Assembly: GCA_029266495.1 (NCBI GenBank)
Contig: JAQSWS010000063.1
Location: forward strand, 1-34,889
Reading direction: 5' to 3'
DNA from: Rariglobus sp.
Lineage (GTDB): Bacteria; Verrucomicrobiota; Verrucomicrobiia; Opitutales; Opitutaceae
Length of the DNA: 34,889 nt
Under the pieces are notes generated by a model. The model made no database searches, was not told where the DNA came from, and saw only the letters and a list, made by a program, of their open reading frames with translations. Positions within the stretch are counted from its first letter, which is position 1. Each line of letters starts with the position of its first letter. Of the stretch, positions 22,239 to 31,202 are shown one piece after another. The translations under genes and the position numbers were made by a program.

Positions 22239-24339
22239 GGGGCGGGGGTGGTGCGTAGAAGGTGCGGTGGTTGCGGGCCATTTCGCGGAGGTGGTCGCAG
22301 GGGGCGAAGTGAGGGGCGACATCGCGGGCGAGCGCGTCGAGGCGGGAGACGACGGTGGAGGCGCCGAGTGAGTCGGCGTAGCGCAGCGGGCCGCCCCGGA
22401 AGGGAGCCCAGCCGGTGCCGAGGATCATGCCGAAGTCGGCGTCCTCGGGGGAGGCAATCACGTCCTCGGCGAGGCAGCGCGCGGCTTCGTTGACCATGAT
22501 GAGGACCAGCCGGTTGAGGAGCACGTCGCGGTGGTTGCCGGGCGTAGGGTGCGCAGGGCGGAGGAGATCGATGTCGGGATTCGGTTTGGTGCGGGAGGCG
22601 CCGGAGTGGTGCAGGTAGAAGCCCGTGCCGGATTTTTTGCCGAGCCACTTTTGCGTGAGCATGCGCGAGAGCGTATCGTCGAGCGGAGCCAGGTGCGGGA
22701 GGTGATGGGCGAGGTCGCGCGCCACGTGGAGGGCGACATCGATGCCGACCTCGTCGGCGAGGCGCAGCGGTCCCATCGGCATGCCGAAGTCGAGCATCAG
22801 CCGGTCGATGAAGCCGGGGGCGTGGCCTTCGCGGAAGAGGCGGACGGCTTCGACGAGGCAGGGCATGAGGATGCGGTTGACGAGGAAGCCCGGGGAGTCG
22901 TTGACGACGACCGGGAGCTTGCCGATGGCTTTTGCGAACTGAAGCGCGGTGGCGACGGTGTCGGGCGAGGTGCGGGGGCCGCGCACGAGCTCGACGAGCT
23001 GCATGCGGTGGACGGGATTGAAGAAGTGGAGGCCGATGACGCGTTCGGGATGCGCGAGATTGTGCGCGAGGGAGTCGATGGAGAGCGCGGAGGTGTTGCT
23101 GGCGAGAACGGTGTCGGGGCGGACGCGGGCCTCGAGGTCTCGAAAGATCGCCTGCTTGGCGTCGAGTTTTTCGATGGCGGCTTCGATCACGAGATCAATG
23201 GAGGCGAGCGGAACGGCGGTGTGAACGGGGGTGATGCGGTCGAGGCCGGCGGTGGCCTCGGCGCGGGTGAGGAGGTGGCGCTGGGTGGCTTCGCGGTAGA
23301 GCGTCGCGGCGGTGTGCAGGCCATGGGCGAGGGCGCCCGGCGCAACATCTTTCAAAGTGACGGGCAGGCCGCGGGCGCTGGTCCATTGCGCGATGCCGGC
23401 GCCCATGACGCCGGCGCCGATCACGGCGACACGATGCACGGGGCGGGCGGTGGAGCCGGCGGGGGCGGGAAGTTTTTTGGCGCGCTCCTGGAGGAAGAAA
23501 ATCGAGAGAAGATTGCGGCACTCGGGTGTGCGGATGAGCTCGAGGAAGGCGGCTTTTTCGAGGGCGAGCGCGTCAGTGAGCGGGAGTCCGAGGGAGGCGG
23601 TGCAGACTTCGAGGGCCTTGAGCGGAGCGGGGTAGTGTCCACGGGTTTTGGCGAGGACGTCACGACGGGCTTTGGTGGCGACGAGATGTCTGGCGAGCGG
23701 GAGGTGGGAGGCGCGGAAGGCGGGACGCGGGCGTTTGCCGCGTTCAAGGAAGGCGCGAGCGGTGGCGAGGAGGTATTCGGGGTGGGCGAGTTCGTCCACC
23801 AGGCCGAGCTTGCGCGCCTGGATCCCGACGAGCTGGCGCCCGGGGAGAATCATTCCGAGCGCGGCGGGCAGGCCGATCAGTGCGGGCAGGCGGACGGAGC
23901 CGCCCCAGGCGGGAAGGATGCCGAGCTGGGTTTCGGGCAGGCCAATCCTGGTGGGTTTTCCGGTGGAGGCGACGCGCCAGTCGCAGGCGAGGGCGAGTTC
24001 GCAGCCGCCACCCAGGCATGCGCCGTGGATGGCGGCGACAGACGGCACGTGGAGTTGTTGCAGGCGGGTGAAGACGCGGTGACCGAGATCGACGATGGCG
24101 GCGAGGGCGTCCGGGTCGGGGGAACGGACGAATTCGTGGAGGTCGGCGCCGGCGATGAAGATTTTGTCCTTGGCGCTGACGAGAAGGACGCCGCGCAGGA
24201 TGGCCTGCTGTTCGATGACGGCGAGGTGGGCATCGAGTTCTTCGAGCGTTGCACGATCAAAGACATTGGCGGAGGAACCGGCACGATCGAAGGTGAGCGT
24301 GCAGACGTGGTCGTCGTCGATGTGCCGGGTGATGTTCAT
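22234..24339 (-). CDS. fadJ: Enoyl-CoA hydratase / 3-hydroxyacyl-CoA dehydrogenase (FadJ/FadB-like)
   Basis: The 701-residue bifunctional alpha subunit of the beta-oxidation complex. The crotonase domain (1-190) has FIAGADLHEF and HGACLGGGCELALACD with catalytic Glu114, and LPETQLGILPAWGG with Glu136. The NAD domain begins with VAVIGAGVMGAGIAQ at 304-318, followed by ASNTSALSI and GLHFFNPVHRMQLVE with catalytic His438. Two 3HCDH C-terminal domains follow (NDSPGFLVNRIL, LADEVGIDVALHVA, GWAPFRGGPLRYAD). Its ATG overlaps the thiolase stop by four bases (ATGA), so translational coupling is likely. The protein ends in a proline run (APPPPL) and its stop lies in REP copy D. Gene symbol follows the closest layout; fadB would be equally defensible. 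Confidence 0.92.
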   Translation of the reverse strand: MNITRHIDDDHVCTLTFDRAGSSANVFDRATLEELDAHLAVIEQQAILRGVLLVSAKDKIFIAGADLHEFVRSPDPDALAAIVDLGHRVFTRLQQLHVPSVAAIHGACLGGGCELALACDWRVASTGKPTRIGLPETQLGILPAWGGSVRLPALIGLPAALGMILPGRQLVGIQARKLGLVDELAHPEYLLATARAFLERGKRPRPAFRASHLPLARHLVATKARRDVLAKTRGHYPAPLKALEVCTASLGLPLTDALALEKAAFLELIRTPECRNLLSIFFLQERAKKLPAPAGSTARPVHRVAVIGAGVMGAGIAQWTSARGLPVTLKDVAPGALAHGLHTAATLYREATQRHLLTRAEATAGLDRITPVHTAVPLASIDLVIEAAIEKLDAKQAIFRDLEARVRPDTVLASNTSALSIDSLAHNLAHPERVIGLHFFNPVHRMQLVELVRGPRTSPDTVATALQFAKAIGKLPVVVNDSPGFLVNRILMPCLVEAVRLFREGHAPGFIDRLMLDFGMPMGPLRLADEVGIDVALHVARDLAHHLPHLAPLDDTLSRMLTQKWLGKKSGTGFYLHHSGASRTKPNPDIDLLRPAHPTPGNHRDVLLNRLVLIMVNEAARCLAEDVIASPEDADFGMILGTGWAPFRGGPLRYADSLGASTVVSRLDALARDVAPHFAPCDHLREMARNHRTFYAPPPPL

Positions 24340-25622
24340 GGGGTTTCCAGCCAGAGGGCGCCGCCCTGGCCTCCGCCGATGCAGAGGGTGACGAGGGCGC
24401 GGCGGGCCTTGCGGCGGTGCAGTTCCTTGAGGGCGGTGAGCACGAGGCGGGTGCCGCTGGCCCCGACAGGGTGGCCGAGGGCGACGGCGCCGCCGTTGAC
24501 GTTGAGAATGTCGTCGGGGATTTCGCCGAGGGCATGGTCGAGGCCGAGGTGTTCGCGTGCGAAGGCCGAGGAACGGGCGGCGGCCTGGCAGGCGAGGACC
24601 TGGGCGGCGAAAGCTTCGTTGAGCTCGATGAGGCCGGCGTCGGCGAGGCGGAGTCCGGTGCGTTGCTGGGCCCGGGCGATGGCGTGGACGGGGCCGAGAC
24701 CCATGCGGGCGGGTTCACAACCGGCATAGGCATAGTCGACGAGCCGGCCGAGCGGGGTGAGCCCGGTGCGCTTGAGGGCGGCTTCGCTCATGACGAGGAG
24801 GGCGGCGGCACCGTCGGTGACCTGGGACGCGTTTCCTGCGGTGACGGTGCCGCCGAGTTTGTCGAAGAGCGGGCGAAGCTTTTCCAAGGCTTCGAGCGTC
24901 TGGGTTTCGCGAACGCCATTGTCGGCGGTGACGGCGGCGGGTGAATGCGAGGAGGCGGGGTAGACCGGGGTGATTTCCTCCGCAAGGCGGGCGCGGGCGG
25001 ACGTGGCGCGTTGATGGGAGCGGAGGGCGAAGTGGTCCTGGGCGTCGCGGGAGAGCCGCCAGTCGCGCGCGAGGAGTTCGGCGGTCTGGCCCATGTTGAG
25101 CCCGCAGACCGGATCGGTGAGGCCAAGGTGGAGGCTGATGCGCGGGGAAAAATCGGCGGGACGAAAGCGCAGGAATGCGGCGAGTTTTTGGGGAAGGGTT
25201 TTGGCGCGGGCGAGGGTGGTGAATTTACGCGCGGCGCTTTCACTGTAGAGCAGCGGGTAGTGGCTCATGCTCTCGGTGCCGCCGACGAGAAAGATGCCGC
25301 CCCGCCCGGTGGCGATGCGATCGGCGGCGGTGGTGAGCGACTCGAAACCGGAGGCGCAGTTGCGATGGACGGTCATTGCCGGGACGTGGGCGGGCACGCC
25401 GGCTCGCAGGGCGATCACGCGGCTGATATTGACCGCGTCGATGGGCTGGCCGACGCAACCGAAGATGACCTCATCGATGAGCGCGGGATCGAGACCAGTG
25501 CGGGCGAGCACGGCGGTGGCGGCGGCGCGGCCGAGTTCGACGGCGTCGGACGCGGCGAGATCGGTGCCCATCTTGGAAAAGGGGGTGCGCGCGCCGTCGA
25601 CGATGTAGAGCGAGGCGTTCAT
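24336..25622 (-). CDS. fadI: Acetyl-CoA acyltransferase (3-ketoacyl-CoA thiolase)
   Basis: The 428-residue thiolase performs the last, cleaving step of beta-oxidation. It opens IVDGARTPFSKMGTDLA. The acyl-accepting Cys89 is in VHRNCASGFES. NEAFAAQVLACQ, then NVNGGAVALGHPVGASG with His384, and the proton-donor Cys414 in LCIGGGQGGALWLE complete the catalytic set. Length is closer to FadI than to FadA or acetyl-CoA acetyltransferases. It overlaps both neighbours by four bases: its start with the ligase stop and its stop with the FadJ-like start. The family is certain; chain-length preference is not. Confidence 0.93.
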   Translation of the reverse strand: MNASLYIVDGARTPFSKMGTDLAASDAVELGRAAATAVLARTGLDPALIDEVIFGCVGQPIDAVNISRVIALRAGVPAHVPAMTVHRNCASGFESLTTAADRIATGRGGIFLVGGTESMSHYPLLYSESAARKFTTLARAKTLPQKLAAFLRFRPADFSPRISLHLGLTDPVCGLNMGQTAELLARDWRLSRDAQDHFALRSHQRATSARARLAEEITPVYPASSHSPAAVTADNGVRETQTLEALEKLRPLFDKLGGTVTAGNASQVTDGAAALLVMSEAALKRTGLTPLGRLVDYAYAGCEPARMGLGPVHAIARAQQRTGLRLADAGLIELNEAFAAQVLACQAAARSSAFAREHLGLDHALGEIPDDILNVNGGAVALGHPVGASGTRLVLTALKELHRRKARRALVTLCIGGGQGGALWLETP

Positions 25623-27118
25623 CGCTTTGCGGTGGGTTCTGCCACCTTGGACCGGTTGTCGACGACCTTTTGTTCCTTCAGGGCGACGCCGACTTTTTGG
25701 AGGGTGCGCATCTCCTCCGCGGTATGGCTGACGATTTTGTTGGGAGTGAGCTCGAAGTGGGCGTGGAGGAGGTCACGCACGGCGTGGTCGAGCGCGGCTT
25801 CGTTGCCGGAGCCGGCGGGAGTGACGTGAACGTTGAGTTCGTCGAGGTCGAGCGGATCGTCGTGGGCCTTGCGAAGTTCGATCTGCCAGGCGCCGAGGCC
25901 GGGCAGGTCGTCGAGGGCGCGCTCGAGTTCGTTGAAGTCCACGATGGTGCCTTTCACCTTTTGGAAACGCAGGGCGTGGACATCGGAGACGCGGGAGATT
26001 TTTCCCACGAGACGGGGGAGGCGGCGCCCGCAGCACGGGCACGGTTCCCAGGTGATGCCGTGTTCGCAGCGATCGCCGGTGCGGTAGCGCAATACGACGG
26101 TTCCGCGCTGGTCGAGGGGCGTCCAGACGATCTCGCCGCCCACGCCATCCGGGACCGTTTCGCCGGTTTCGGGATTGATAATCTCAATGATGCCCTGGTC
26201 GGCGTAGAGGTGGTAACCGGGGGGCGGGGTGCCGGGGGTGATGGGGCACTCGGTCCAGGCATACTTGGATTCGGTGAAGCCGTAGGTGGCCATGATCTTC
26301 ACGCCGGGTGAACCGACCTGGGCGCAGAGTTCGCCGAGCTTGCGGCGGGTGCCGTCGGGGACTTTGTCGCCACCCAGGACAAGGAGGCGGATGCCTTCGA
26401 GGCGGAGCTTTTGCTCCACGGCCTGCTGGAGCACGTGGTAGAGAAACGTGGGCATGGCGACGAGGATCTGGGGCTTGAGCTTTACGACGGCGCGCAGGTT
26501 GCCCTCGGTGCCCATGACCTTGCCGCCGCCGGTGGCAAGGGCGAAGACGTTACGATCGATGCCCGAGTAATACATATACCAGAACGCGAGGTGGGGCGCG
26601 AAAGGGAACATGTTCACCATGCGCTCGTCGGGGCGCACACCGCCAATCTCGACGATGCGACCGCTGCCGAGGCCGAGCCGGGCGATGTCGTGTTGCGTAT
26701 AGAGAAACGGCACGGGCTCGGTCGACCTCCCCGTGGTGCTGGTCATGAAGATCGGACGCCATTCACGGTCGAGTTCGGCACGAACACGTTCACGGCCCCG
26801 GAGCAGGGCGCGAAGAATTACGGAAGGACGGCGGGCGAGGACCTTGGGATCGGGCTTGAGAACAAAATCGAGGGTCCGGCGCGGGTTCTCCGGCGTGGGC
26901 AGGAGATCCTCCTTGGACGTGAGGGGGAGTTTCGCCAGATCGGCGACGGTGCGGATGTCGTCCGGGGTCAGGCCATGCGTGGCGAAGACGCGTTGGTAAT
27001 GTAACGAAAAAGGCAATACGCAGTCGCGGAGGAAGCGGTGAAGCCGCCGTCCCTGCCATGCGATCGCGGAGTCCCGATCGAGGTCCTGCCAGTGATTCTT
27101 GCGTCGTGGGTTCGACAT
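25619..27118 (-). CDS. PaaK/CapK-type AMP-dependent acyl-CoA ligase
   Basis: The 499-residue adenylate-forming enzyme resembles phenylacetate-CoA ligase more than FadD. The N-terminus has FSLHYQRVFATHGLTPDDIR and LAKLPLTSKEDL, typical of PaaK. The ATP loop reads MTSTTGRSTEPVPF (125-138), the adenylate motif TYGFTESKYAW (278-288) and the ribose motif RYRTGDR (344-350). A CPCCGRR cluster follows at 360-366, then the AMP-binding C-terminal subdomain with GKISRVSDV. It would activate a carboxylic acid with ATP and CoA for the enzymes encoded next to it; whether that is a fatty, aromatic or other acid cannot be read. ATG 27118 begins a typical N-terminus. Its stop overlaps the thiolase start by four bases. 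Confidence 0.85.
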   Translation of the reverse strand: MSNPRRKNHWQDLDRDSAIAWQGRRLHRFLRDCVLPFSLHYQRVFATHGLTPDDIRTVADLAKLPLTSKEDLLPTPENPRRTLDFVLKPDPKVLARRPSVILRALLRGRERVRAELDREWRPIFMTSTTGRSTEPVPFLYTQHDIARLGLGSGRIVEIGGVRPDERMVNMFPFAPHLAFWYMYYSGIDRNVFALATGGGKVMGTEGNLRAVVKLKPQILVAMPTFLYHVLQQAVEQKLRLEGIRLLVLGGDKVPDGTRRKLGELCAQVGSPGVKIMATYGFTESKYAWTECPITPGTPPPGYHLYADQGIIEIINPETGETVPDGVGGEIVWTPLDQRGTVVLRYRTGDRCEHGITWEPCPCCGRRLPRLVGKISRVSDVHALRFQKVKGTIVDFNELERALDDLPGLGAWQIELRKAHDDPLDLDELNVHVTPAGSGNEAALDHAVRDLLHAHFELTPNKIVSHTAEEMRTLQKVGVALKEQKVVDNRSKVAEPTAKR

Positions 27119-27238
27119 GGGAACGAGTTCTGACGTTGGGGTGGAGCGGCGCCGTTTTTTAGGGGTAACGGGCCGCGTGAACGCGGGCGACTTTCCAAGG
27201 AAACCAGTATTCGCGAAACCGCGTGGTCTCAAGGGCAA

Positions 27239-28393
27239 TCACGTCTTTTCCACGTGATCGGGCGCCAGAAGCTGCGCGAGCTCGTCGCGCCGGAGATCAC
27301 CGTCCTGCTCACCGATTTCAATCATGCGGCGGATGTAGCCGGGATGAAACATGACGGTGGCCAGCATGTCTGCCCGACGGGTCTCGCGCGTGCCGAGACC
27401 GCGGGTGGCGAAACGGAAGGTGCGGGGCAGTTCGGACTCAAACTCGTTGGCGATCACCCCGAGGTCCTGCGACGGGCGGACGAGCAGGAGTTTCACCGGG
27501 GTGAAACCCGTTTCCTGCGGACTCGGCCGGGTTTCGAGGAGGGCGTTGATACGGTCGATGGTCAGGGCATCGTAATCGAGCATGTCGAGGAAGATGGAAT
27601 CGAGGAGAAGTCCGATGATCGTCGCCGGGGCGGGATAGTCGTGCGGTTCCTGGCTCATGGCGCCGGGCCGGTTGCCGGCATATTGGGTGGAAATGGCGAT
27701 GACGCGCCGGGCGCCGAGGTGCAGGGCAGGCGAGAGAGGCGCGGTCAATCGCACGCCGCCATCCCCGTGCCAGTCGTTGCCGATCCGTGCGGCGGGAAAA
27801 AACAGGGGCAGGGCGCAGGATGCCATGATGTGATCGATGCCGAGGCGGGTGGTCACGCTGCGACGGCCCGGACGTTCCCAGGCGGAGGGAACGGCGCTTT
27901 GTATCCAGGAATTGGATTCCCCGTTGGTGTAATTCGTGGTGGTCAGGCTGACGGCGGAAAGCCGGCCGGTCCGGATGTTCTCCTCGATGCCGGAGAGGAG
28001 GCCTTTGGTGGCGAGGGCCTTTTCGAGGAAATGCCGCAGCGGACCGGTGTCGACGAGCCCCCGGGCGGGAGGGGAGAGATTGACACCGCCGGAGACGAGG
28101 CGGACGGCCCACCGGACCATGGTAAAGGCGAGCGCGGGCAGATCGGTGCGAAACACCTGGTCGATGGTGATGCCTTCCCACAGCTCGGTGAGCCGTTGCA
28201 CGGTCACGGGGAGCGGATCGCGGCTGTTGGCGAGATGAGCGGCGTTGATGGCTCCCGCGGAAACGCCGGTGACGATCGGAAGCTGAATGTCGGGAAAGTG
28301 ACGGGTCAGGCTTCGTAAAAATCCCACCTGATAGGCGGCGCGCGCGCCGCCGCCCGCCAGCACCAAGGCCAGGCTTCCGGGGTCGGGGTTCAC
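27239..28393 (-). CDS. Patatin-like phospholipase family protein
   Basis: The 384-residue protein has the patatin Ser-Asp dyad. The oxyanion loop is AGGGARAAYQVGFL (13-26), nucleophile Ser45 is in VTGVSAGAINA, and Asp211 is in WHGDGGVRL. The usual GGGxRG ends in Ala here. No clear signal peptide or membrane helix is seen, which fits a cytoplasmic patatin-type lipase that hydrolyses phospholipids or acylglycerols. GTG 28393 is preferred: GGTGA lies a few bases upstream and the domain starts within ten residues. It lies 120 bases upstream of the acyl-CoA ligase gene on the same strand, so it may feed the beta-oxidation operon. It is divergent from the CxxC-protein gene. Confidence 0.88.
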   Translation of the reverse strand: MNPDPGSLALVLAGGGARAAYQVGFLRSLTRHFPDIQLPIVTGVSAGAINAAHLANSRDPLPVTVQRLTELWEGITIDQVFRTDLPALAFTMVRWAVRLVSGGVNLSPPARGLVDTGPLRHFLEKALATKGLLSGIEENIRTGRLSAVSLTTTNYTNGESNSWIQSAVPSAWERPGRRSVTTRLGIDHIMASCALPLFFPAARIGNDWHGDGGVRLTAPLSPALHLGARRVIAISTQYAGNRPGAMSQEPHDYPAPATIIGLLLDSIFLDMLDYDALTIDRINALLETRPSPQETGFTPVKLLLVRPSQDLGVIANEFESELPRTFRFATRGLGTRETRRADMLATVMFHPGYIRRMIEIGEQDGDLRRDELAQLLAPDHVEKT

Positions 28394-28566
28394 GCCGTCA
28401 CCGTATCCAAACCTGGCAAATTGGAAAGTCGGGAATGCACATGAAGCGCCGGCGCGGGCGCGCCGCAAGAAGGCGCCACGGGGTCCCCCCAAAGGGCGGC
28501 TACTTTGAGGGCCCGACGGCGGGCTTTTCTTGCCAGCCGGTGTTTCGTCGGTCTACCTGCCGCTCA
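28394..28566 (+). promoter_or_regulatory. Divergent promoter region and structured GC-rich leader
   Basis: The 173-base gap between the divergent patatin and CxxC-protein genes is non-coding. It contains a hairpin at 28485-28511 (CCCCCCAAAG pairing with CTTTGAGGG around an 8-base loop) and GC-rich inverted stretches. Near the CxxC-protein start is GTCGGTCTACCTGCC, which vaguely recalls a B12 box but is not supported by the rest of that riboswitch. No promoter can be placed with confidence. Confidence 0.35.
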
Positions 28567-28953
28567 ATGCGTCGGAAACTGTCCCTTCTCACAATGCTGA
28601 CCGCGTGGCTGCTGGCCACGGGAAGCCATTGGGATTTGGTGCAGACGTTTGCCTGGGGACGCATGATCGCGACGTATTCGCAAAGCATGTCGCTTTCGCA
28701 GGCGGTCAAACTGACCTTCACATCCGACAACCTGTGCGGCATCTGTGAAAGTGTGAGCGAGGCGAAGCAGCAGCAGGACGCCGCGCTGCCCTCCGAGGGA
28801 AAGGCATTGGGGAAGATCCAGCTCGTGTATCAACCGGCGCCAACGTTTCATCTTGCGCCGTCGGCGGCGGGAACGTGGCGGTTGCGTGATCTCGTGCCGG
28901 CTGATGGGGAGCCGTCTCCGCCTCCCGTGCGACCGCCGTGGGTTTTGGTTTGA
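28567..28953 (+). CDS. Small exported or membrane-anchored CxxC protein, unknown function
   Basis: The 128-residue protein has a basic start and hydrophobic segment (MRRKLSLLTMLTAWLLATGS), which is a signal peptide or anchor. A conserved-looking part follows (WDLVQTFAWGRMIATYS), with a CGIC pair at Cys57 and Cys60 (DNLCGICESVSEAKQ). The C-terminus is proline-rich. The general form, a short exported protein with a cysteine pair directly upstream of a TonB-dependent receptor, recalls DUF2946-type proteins next to copper receptors, but I cannot confirm homology. A metal-binding role is inference. The ATG has no Shine-Dalgarno. It lies 142 bases upstream of the receptor gene. Confidence 0.65.
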   Translation: MRRKLSLLTMLTAWLLATGSHWDLVQTFAWGRMIATYSQSMSLSQAVKLTFTSDNLCGICESVSEAKQQQDAALPSEGKALGKIQLVYQPAPTFHLAPSAAGTWRLRDLVPADGEPSPPPVRPPWVLV

Positions 28954-29095
28954 TCCGTTGATCACGCGTCTGACCGGCGCGTGACGTCCGGGTCCGCCGC
29001 TGTGCGGACGAACTCCCTGCAAATCATCCCGTTGACGTTCCTCCTGCCGCCGTTGCGCGCGTGTGGAAGGCGTGGCGGGCAGCCAACTCCCATCC

Positions 29096-31189
29096 ATGAC
29101 CTTTTCTCGTTTTTCCACTTGTTTCATCCTGGCGCTCGCTGCGTCCGTCCCCGTCCGTGCGGATTCGCCGCCGCCGGCATCCGTATCCGATTCAGCCCCT
29201 CCCGTTGTCCTCGAGGAGGTGGAGGTGACCGCCTTCAAGGATTCGTTGACCGTGCCCACGAGTGCCGCCGCGCGTGTCGACCTTGCCCGCACGCCGGGCG
29301 GCACCGAGGTGGTCGATGCCGGGCGTTATCTGAACGGCCGGGCCTCAACGCTCGCGGATACGTTTTTTTTGTCGGCGGGCGTGTTTGCCCAGTCGCGATT
29401 TGGTTCCGATGAAGCGCGGCTTTCGATTCGCGGCTCCGGTTTGCAACGCACGTTTCATGGGCGCGGCGTTCGCGTGCTGCAGGACGGTGTGCCCCTCAAC
29501 CTGGCCGATGGCGGCTTCGACATGCAGGCGCTTGAACCGACCGCCGCCGCTTACATCAACATCTGGCGCGGTGGTAATGCACTTGCGTATGGCTCGTCCA
29601 CGCTGGGCGGTGCCATCGACTATGTTTCGCGCACGGGACGCACTTCCCCGGGTGGCTTCGCGCGCCTGGAGATGGGGTCCTGGGATTATCTGCGCGCCAC
29701 CGTTGCAGGCGGGCTCGCCGAAACGACGACCGATGCCTATGCGTCGTTCACGCAGCAATCGCAGGAGGGGTTTCGCGATCATGCGGAACAGAACAACCAG
29801 CGCCTGTTCACCAACGCCGGCTGGCGCCTGGCCGAAACGGTTGAGACGCGCCTCTACATTACCGCCGTAAAAACCCGGTCCGAGCTTCCTGGCAACCTCA
29901 CCAAGGATGAGCTCGAAACCGATTCGCGGCAGGCAAACGCGACCAACATCGCCCTCGATCAGCGGCGCGATTTCGAGCTGCTCCGCGTGGCAAGCAAGAC
30001 CACGGCCGTTGCCGGTGATACAAGCGTGGATCTCGTTGTCGCGTGGACCTACAAGGATCTCGATCATCCGATTTTTCAAGTGATCGACCAGTTGTCCAAC
30101 GATGCGTTGCTCGGTCTGCTGTTGACGAACACCAGCGCCGTTTTCGACCACGACCACCGTCTGCGCGCCGGGCTGTTCTTCAATCGCGGGCGCACCGATG
30201 CGGCGAATTACACCAACGTCGCCGGCAATCGCGGGGCGTTGCTTCAACGGGACAGGCAAACCGCCTCGAACCTCGAGGCCTTCGTGGAAAGCCAGCTGGC
30301 GCTCGGTGGTGGTTTCACCGGTGTCACGGGCTTTTCGGCATCGCGCAACCGGCGAGACACGGAACGCACGTTCGGGGCGGCCCCACCCAACAGCAGTTAC
30401 GATCGCACCTATGAGGAACTCGCACCGAAGCTTGGTCTGCGATGGGACAACCCGGAGCGCGATCTACAGCTTTATGCCAATGTCAGTGGCAGTTATGAGC
30501 CTCCGTCTTTTAGCGAAGCAGGCACCGCGATCGTCGCCAATGATGCCCAGACCGCCACCACCTTCGAGATCGGCACCCGCGGGACGCGGCGCTGGTTGCG
30601 CTGGGATGCATCCGCTTATTTCGCAGCCGTAAAAGACGAACTGCTCAGTGTCCAACTGCCGCCGCCCGCCGCGCCCGGCGCGACGGGCACGATCAATGCC
30701 GCGCGCACCCGGCATCAAGGCGTGGAGATTGCCCTCGAAGCGGATCTGCTTGGCCGGAGTCTGGCCGAACGGGTCGATCACCGCCTCGTTTTGCGCACCG
30801 CGTGGACCTGCGGACGCTTCACGTTCGATGATGACCCGACTTACGGGAACAACACGATCGCCGGTCTTCCGCCCCACCTGATTCGTGGCGAACTCGTTTG
30901 GGAAAACGCCGCCGGCTGGTATGCGGGACCGACGTTCGAGTGGGTGCCGGTGAAGAGTTATGTGGATCATCGCAACACGTTCTCGGCCGATCCTTATGCG
31001 CTCATCGGCTTCAAATTTGGCTGTCGTCGCGCCCAGGGGCTCTCGTGGTTTGTCGAGGCGCGCAACCTGACCGACGAACGTTACGCCGCCACGACGAGCG
31101 TGGTCGAAACCTACAATCCCGCCGCTCCCGCGCAGTTTTTGCCAGGAGACGGGCGCTCCCTTTATGCCGGAATCGAGTATCATTTTTAA
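29096..31189 (+). CDS. TonB-dependent receptor
   Basis: The 697-residue protein has a signal peptide (cleaved after VPVRA, about residue 22), a TonB-box-like EEVEVTAF, and a plug domain with LADTFFLSAGVFAQSRFG, ARLSIRGSGLQRTFHGRG, VRVLQDGVPLNLADGGFD and GGNALAYGSSTLGGAIDYVS. A beta-barrel ending in a C-terminal Phe (YAGIEYHF) follows, as required for outer-membrane insertion. Receptors of this plug type resemble ferric-siderophore or citrate receptors. Substrate is unknown; the downstream CusF-like gene, 13 bases away, suggests a metal, possibly copper. ATG 29096 gives the signal peptide; an earlier GTG at 29063 would only extend it. Confidence 0.9.
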   Translation: MTFSRFSTCFILALAASVPVRADSPPPASVSDSAPPVVLEEVEVTAFKDSLTVPTSAAARVDLARTPGGTEVVDAGRYLNGRASTLADTFFLSAGVFAQSRFGSDEARLSIRGSGLQRTFHGRGVRVLQDGVPLNLADGGFDMQALEPTAAAYINIWRGGNALAYGSSTLGGAIDYVSRTGRTSPGGFARLEMGSWDYLRATVAGGLAETTTDAYASFTQQSQEGFRDHAEQNNQRLFTNAGWRLAETVETRLYITAVKTRSELPGNLTKDELETDSRQANATNIALDQRRDFELLRVASKTTAVAGDTSVDLVVAWTYKDLDHPIFQVIDQLSNDALLGLLLTNTSAVFDHDHRLRAGLFFNRGRTDAANYTNVAGNRGALLQRDRQTASNLEAFVESQLALGGGFTGVTGFSASRNRRDTERTFGAAPPNSSYDRTYEELAPKLGLRWDNPERDLQLYANVSGSYEPPSFSEAGTAIVANDAQTATTFEIGTRGTRRWLRWDASAYFAAVKDELLSVQLPPPAAPGATGTINAARTRHQGVEIALEADLLGRSLAERVDHRLVLRTAWTCGRFTFDDDPTYGNNTIAGLPPHLIRGELVWENAAGWYAGPTFEWVPVKSYVDHRNTFSADPYALIGFKFGCRRAQGLSWFVEARNLTDERYAATTSVVETYNPAAPAQFLPGDGRSLYAGIEYHF

Positions 31190-31202
31190 TTTCCCGACTC
31201 AT

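Noticed and set aside
22531-24729. A 732-codon plus-strand open frame
   Set aside because: It is antisense to the FadJ-like and thiolase genes, whose motifs are complete. The composition is repetitive and domain-free.
28394-28566. Cobalamin riboswitch call
   Set aside because: Only a partial 3' box-like sequence is visible. The conserved core segments are not convincingly present, so I list the region only as a structured leader.
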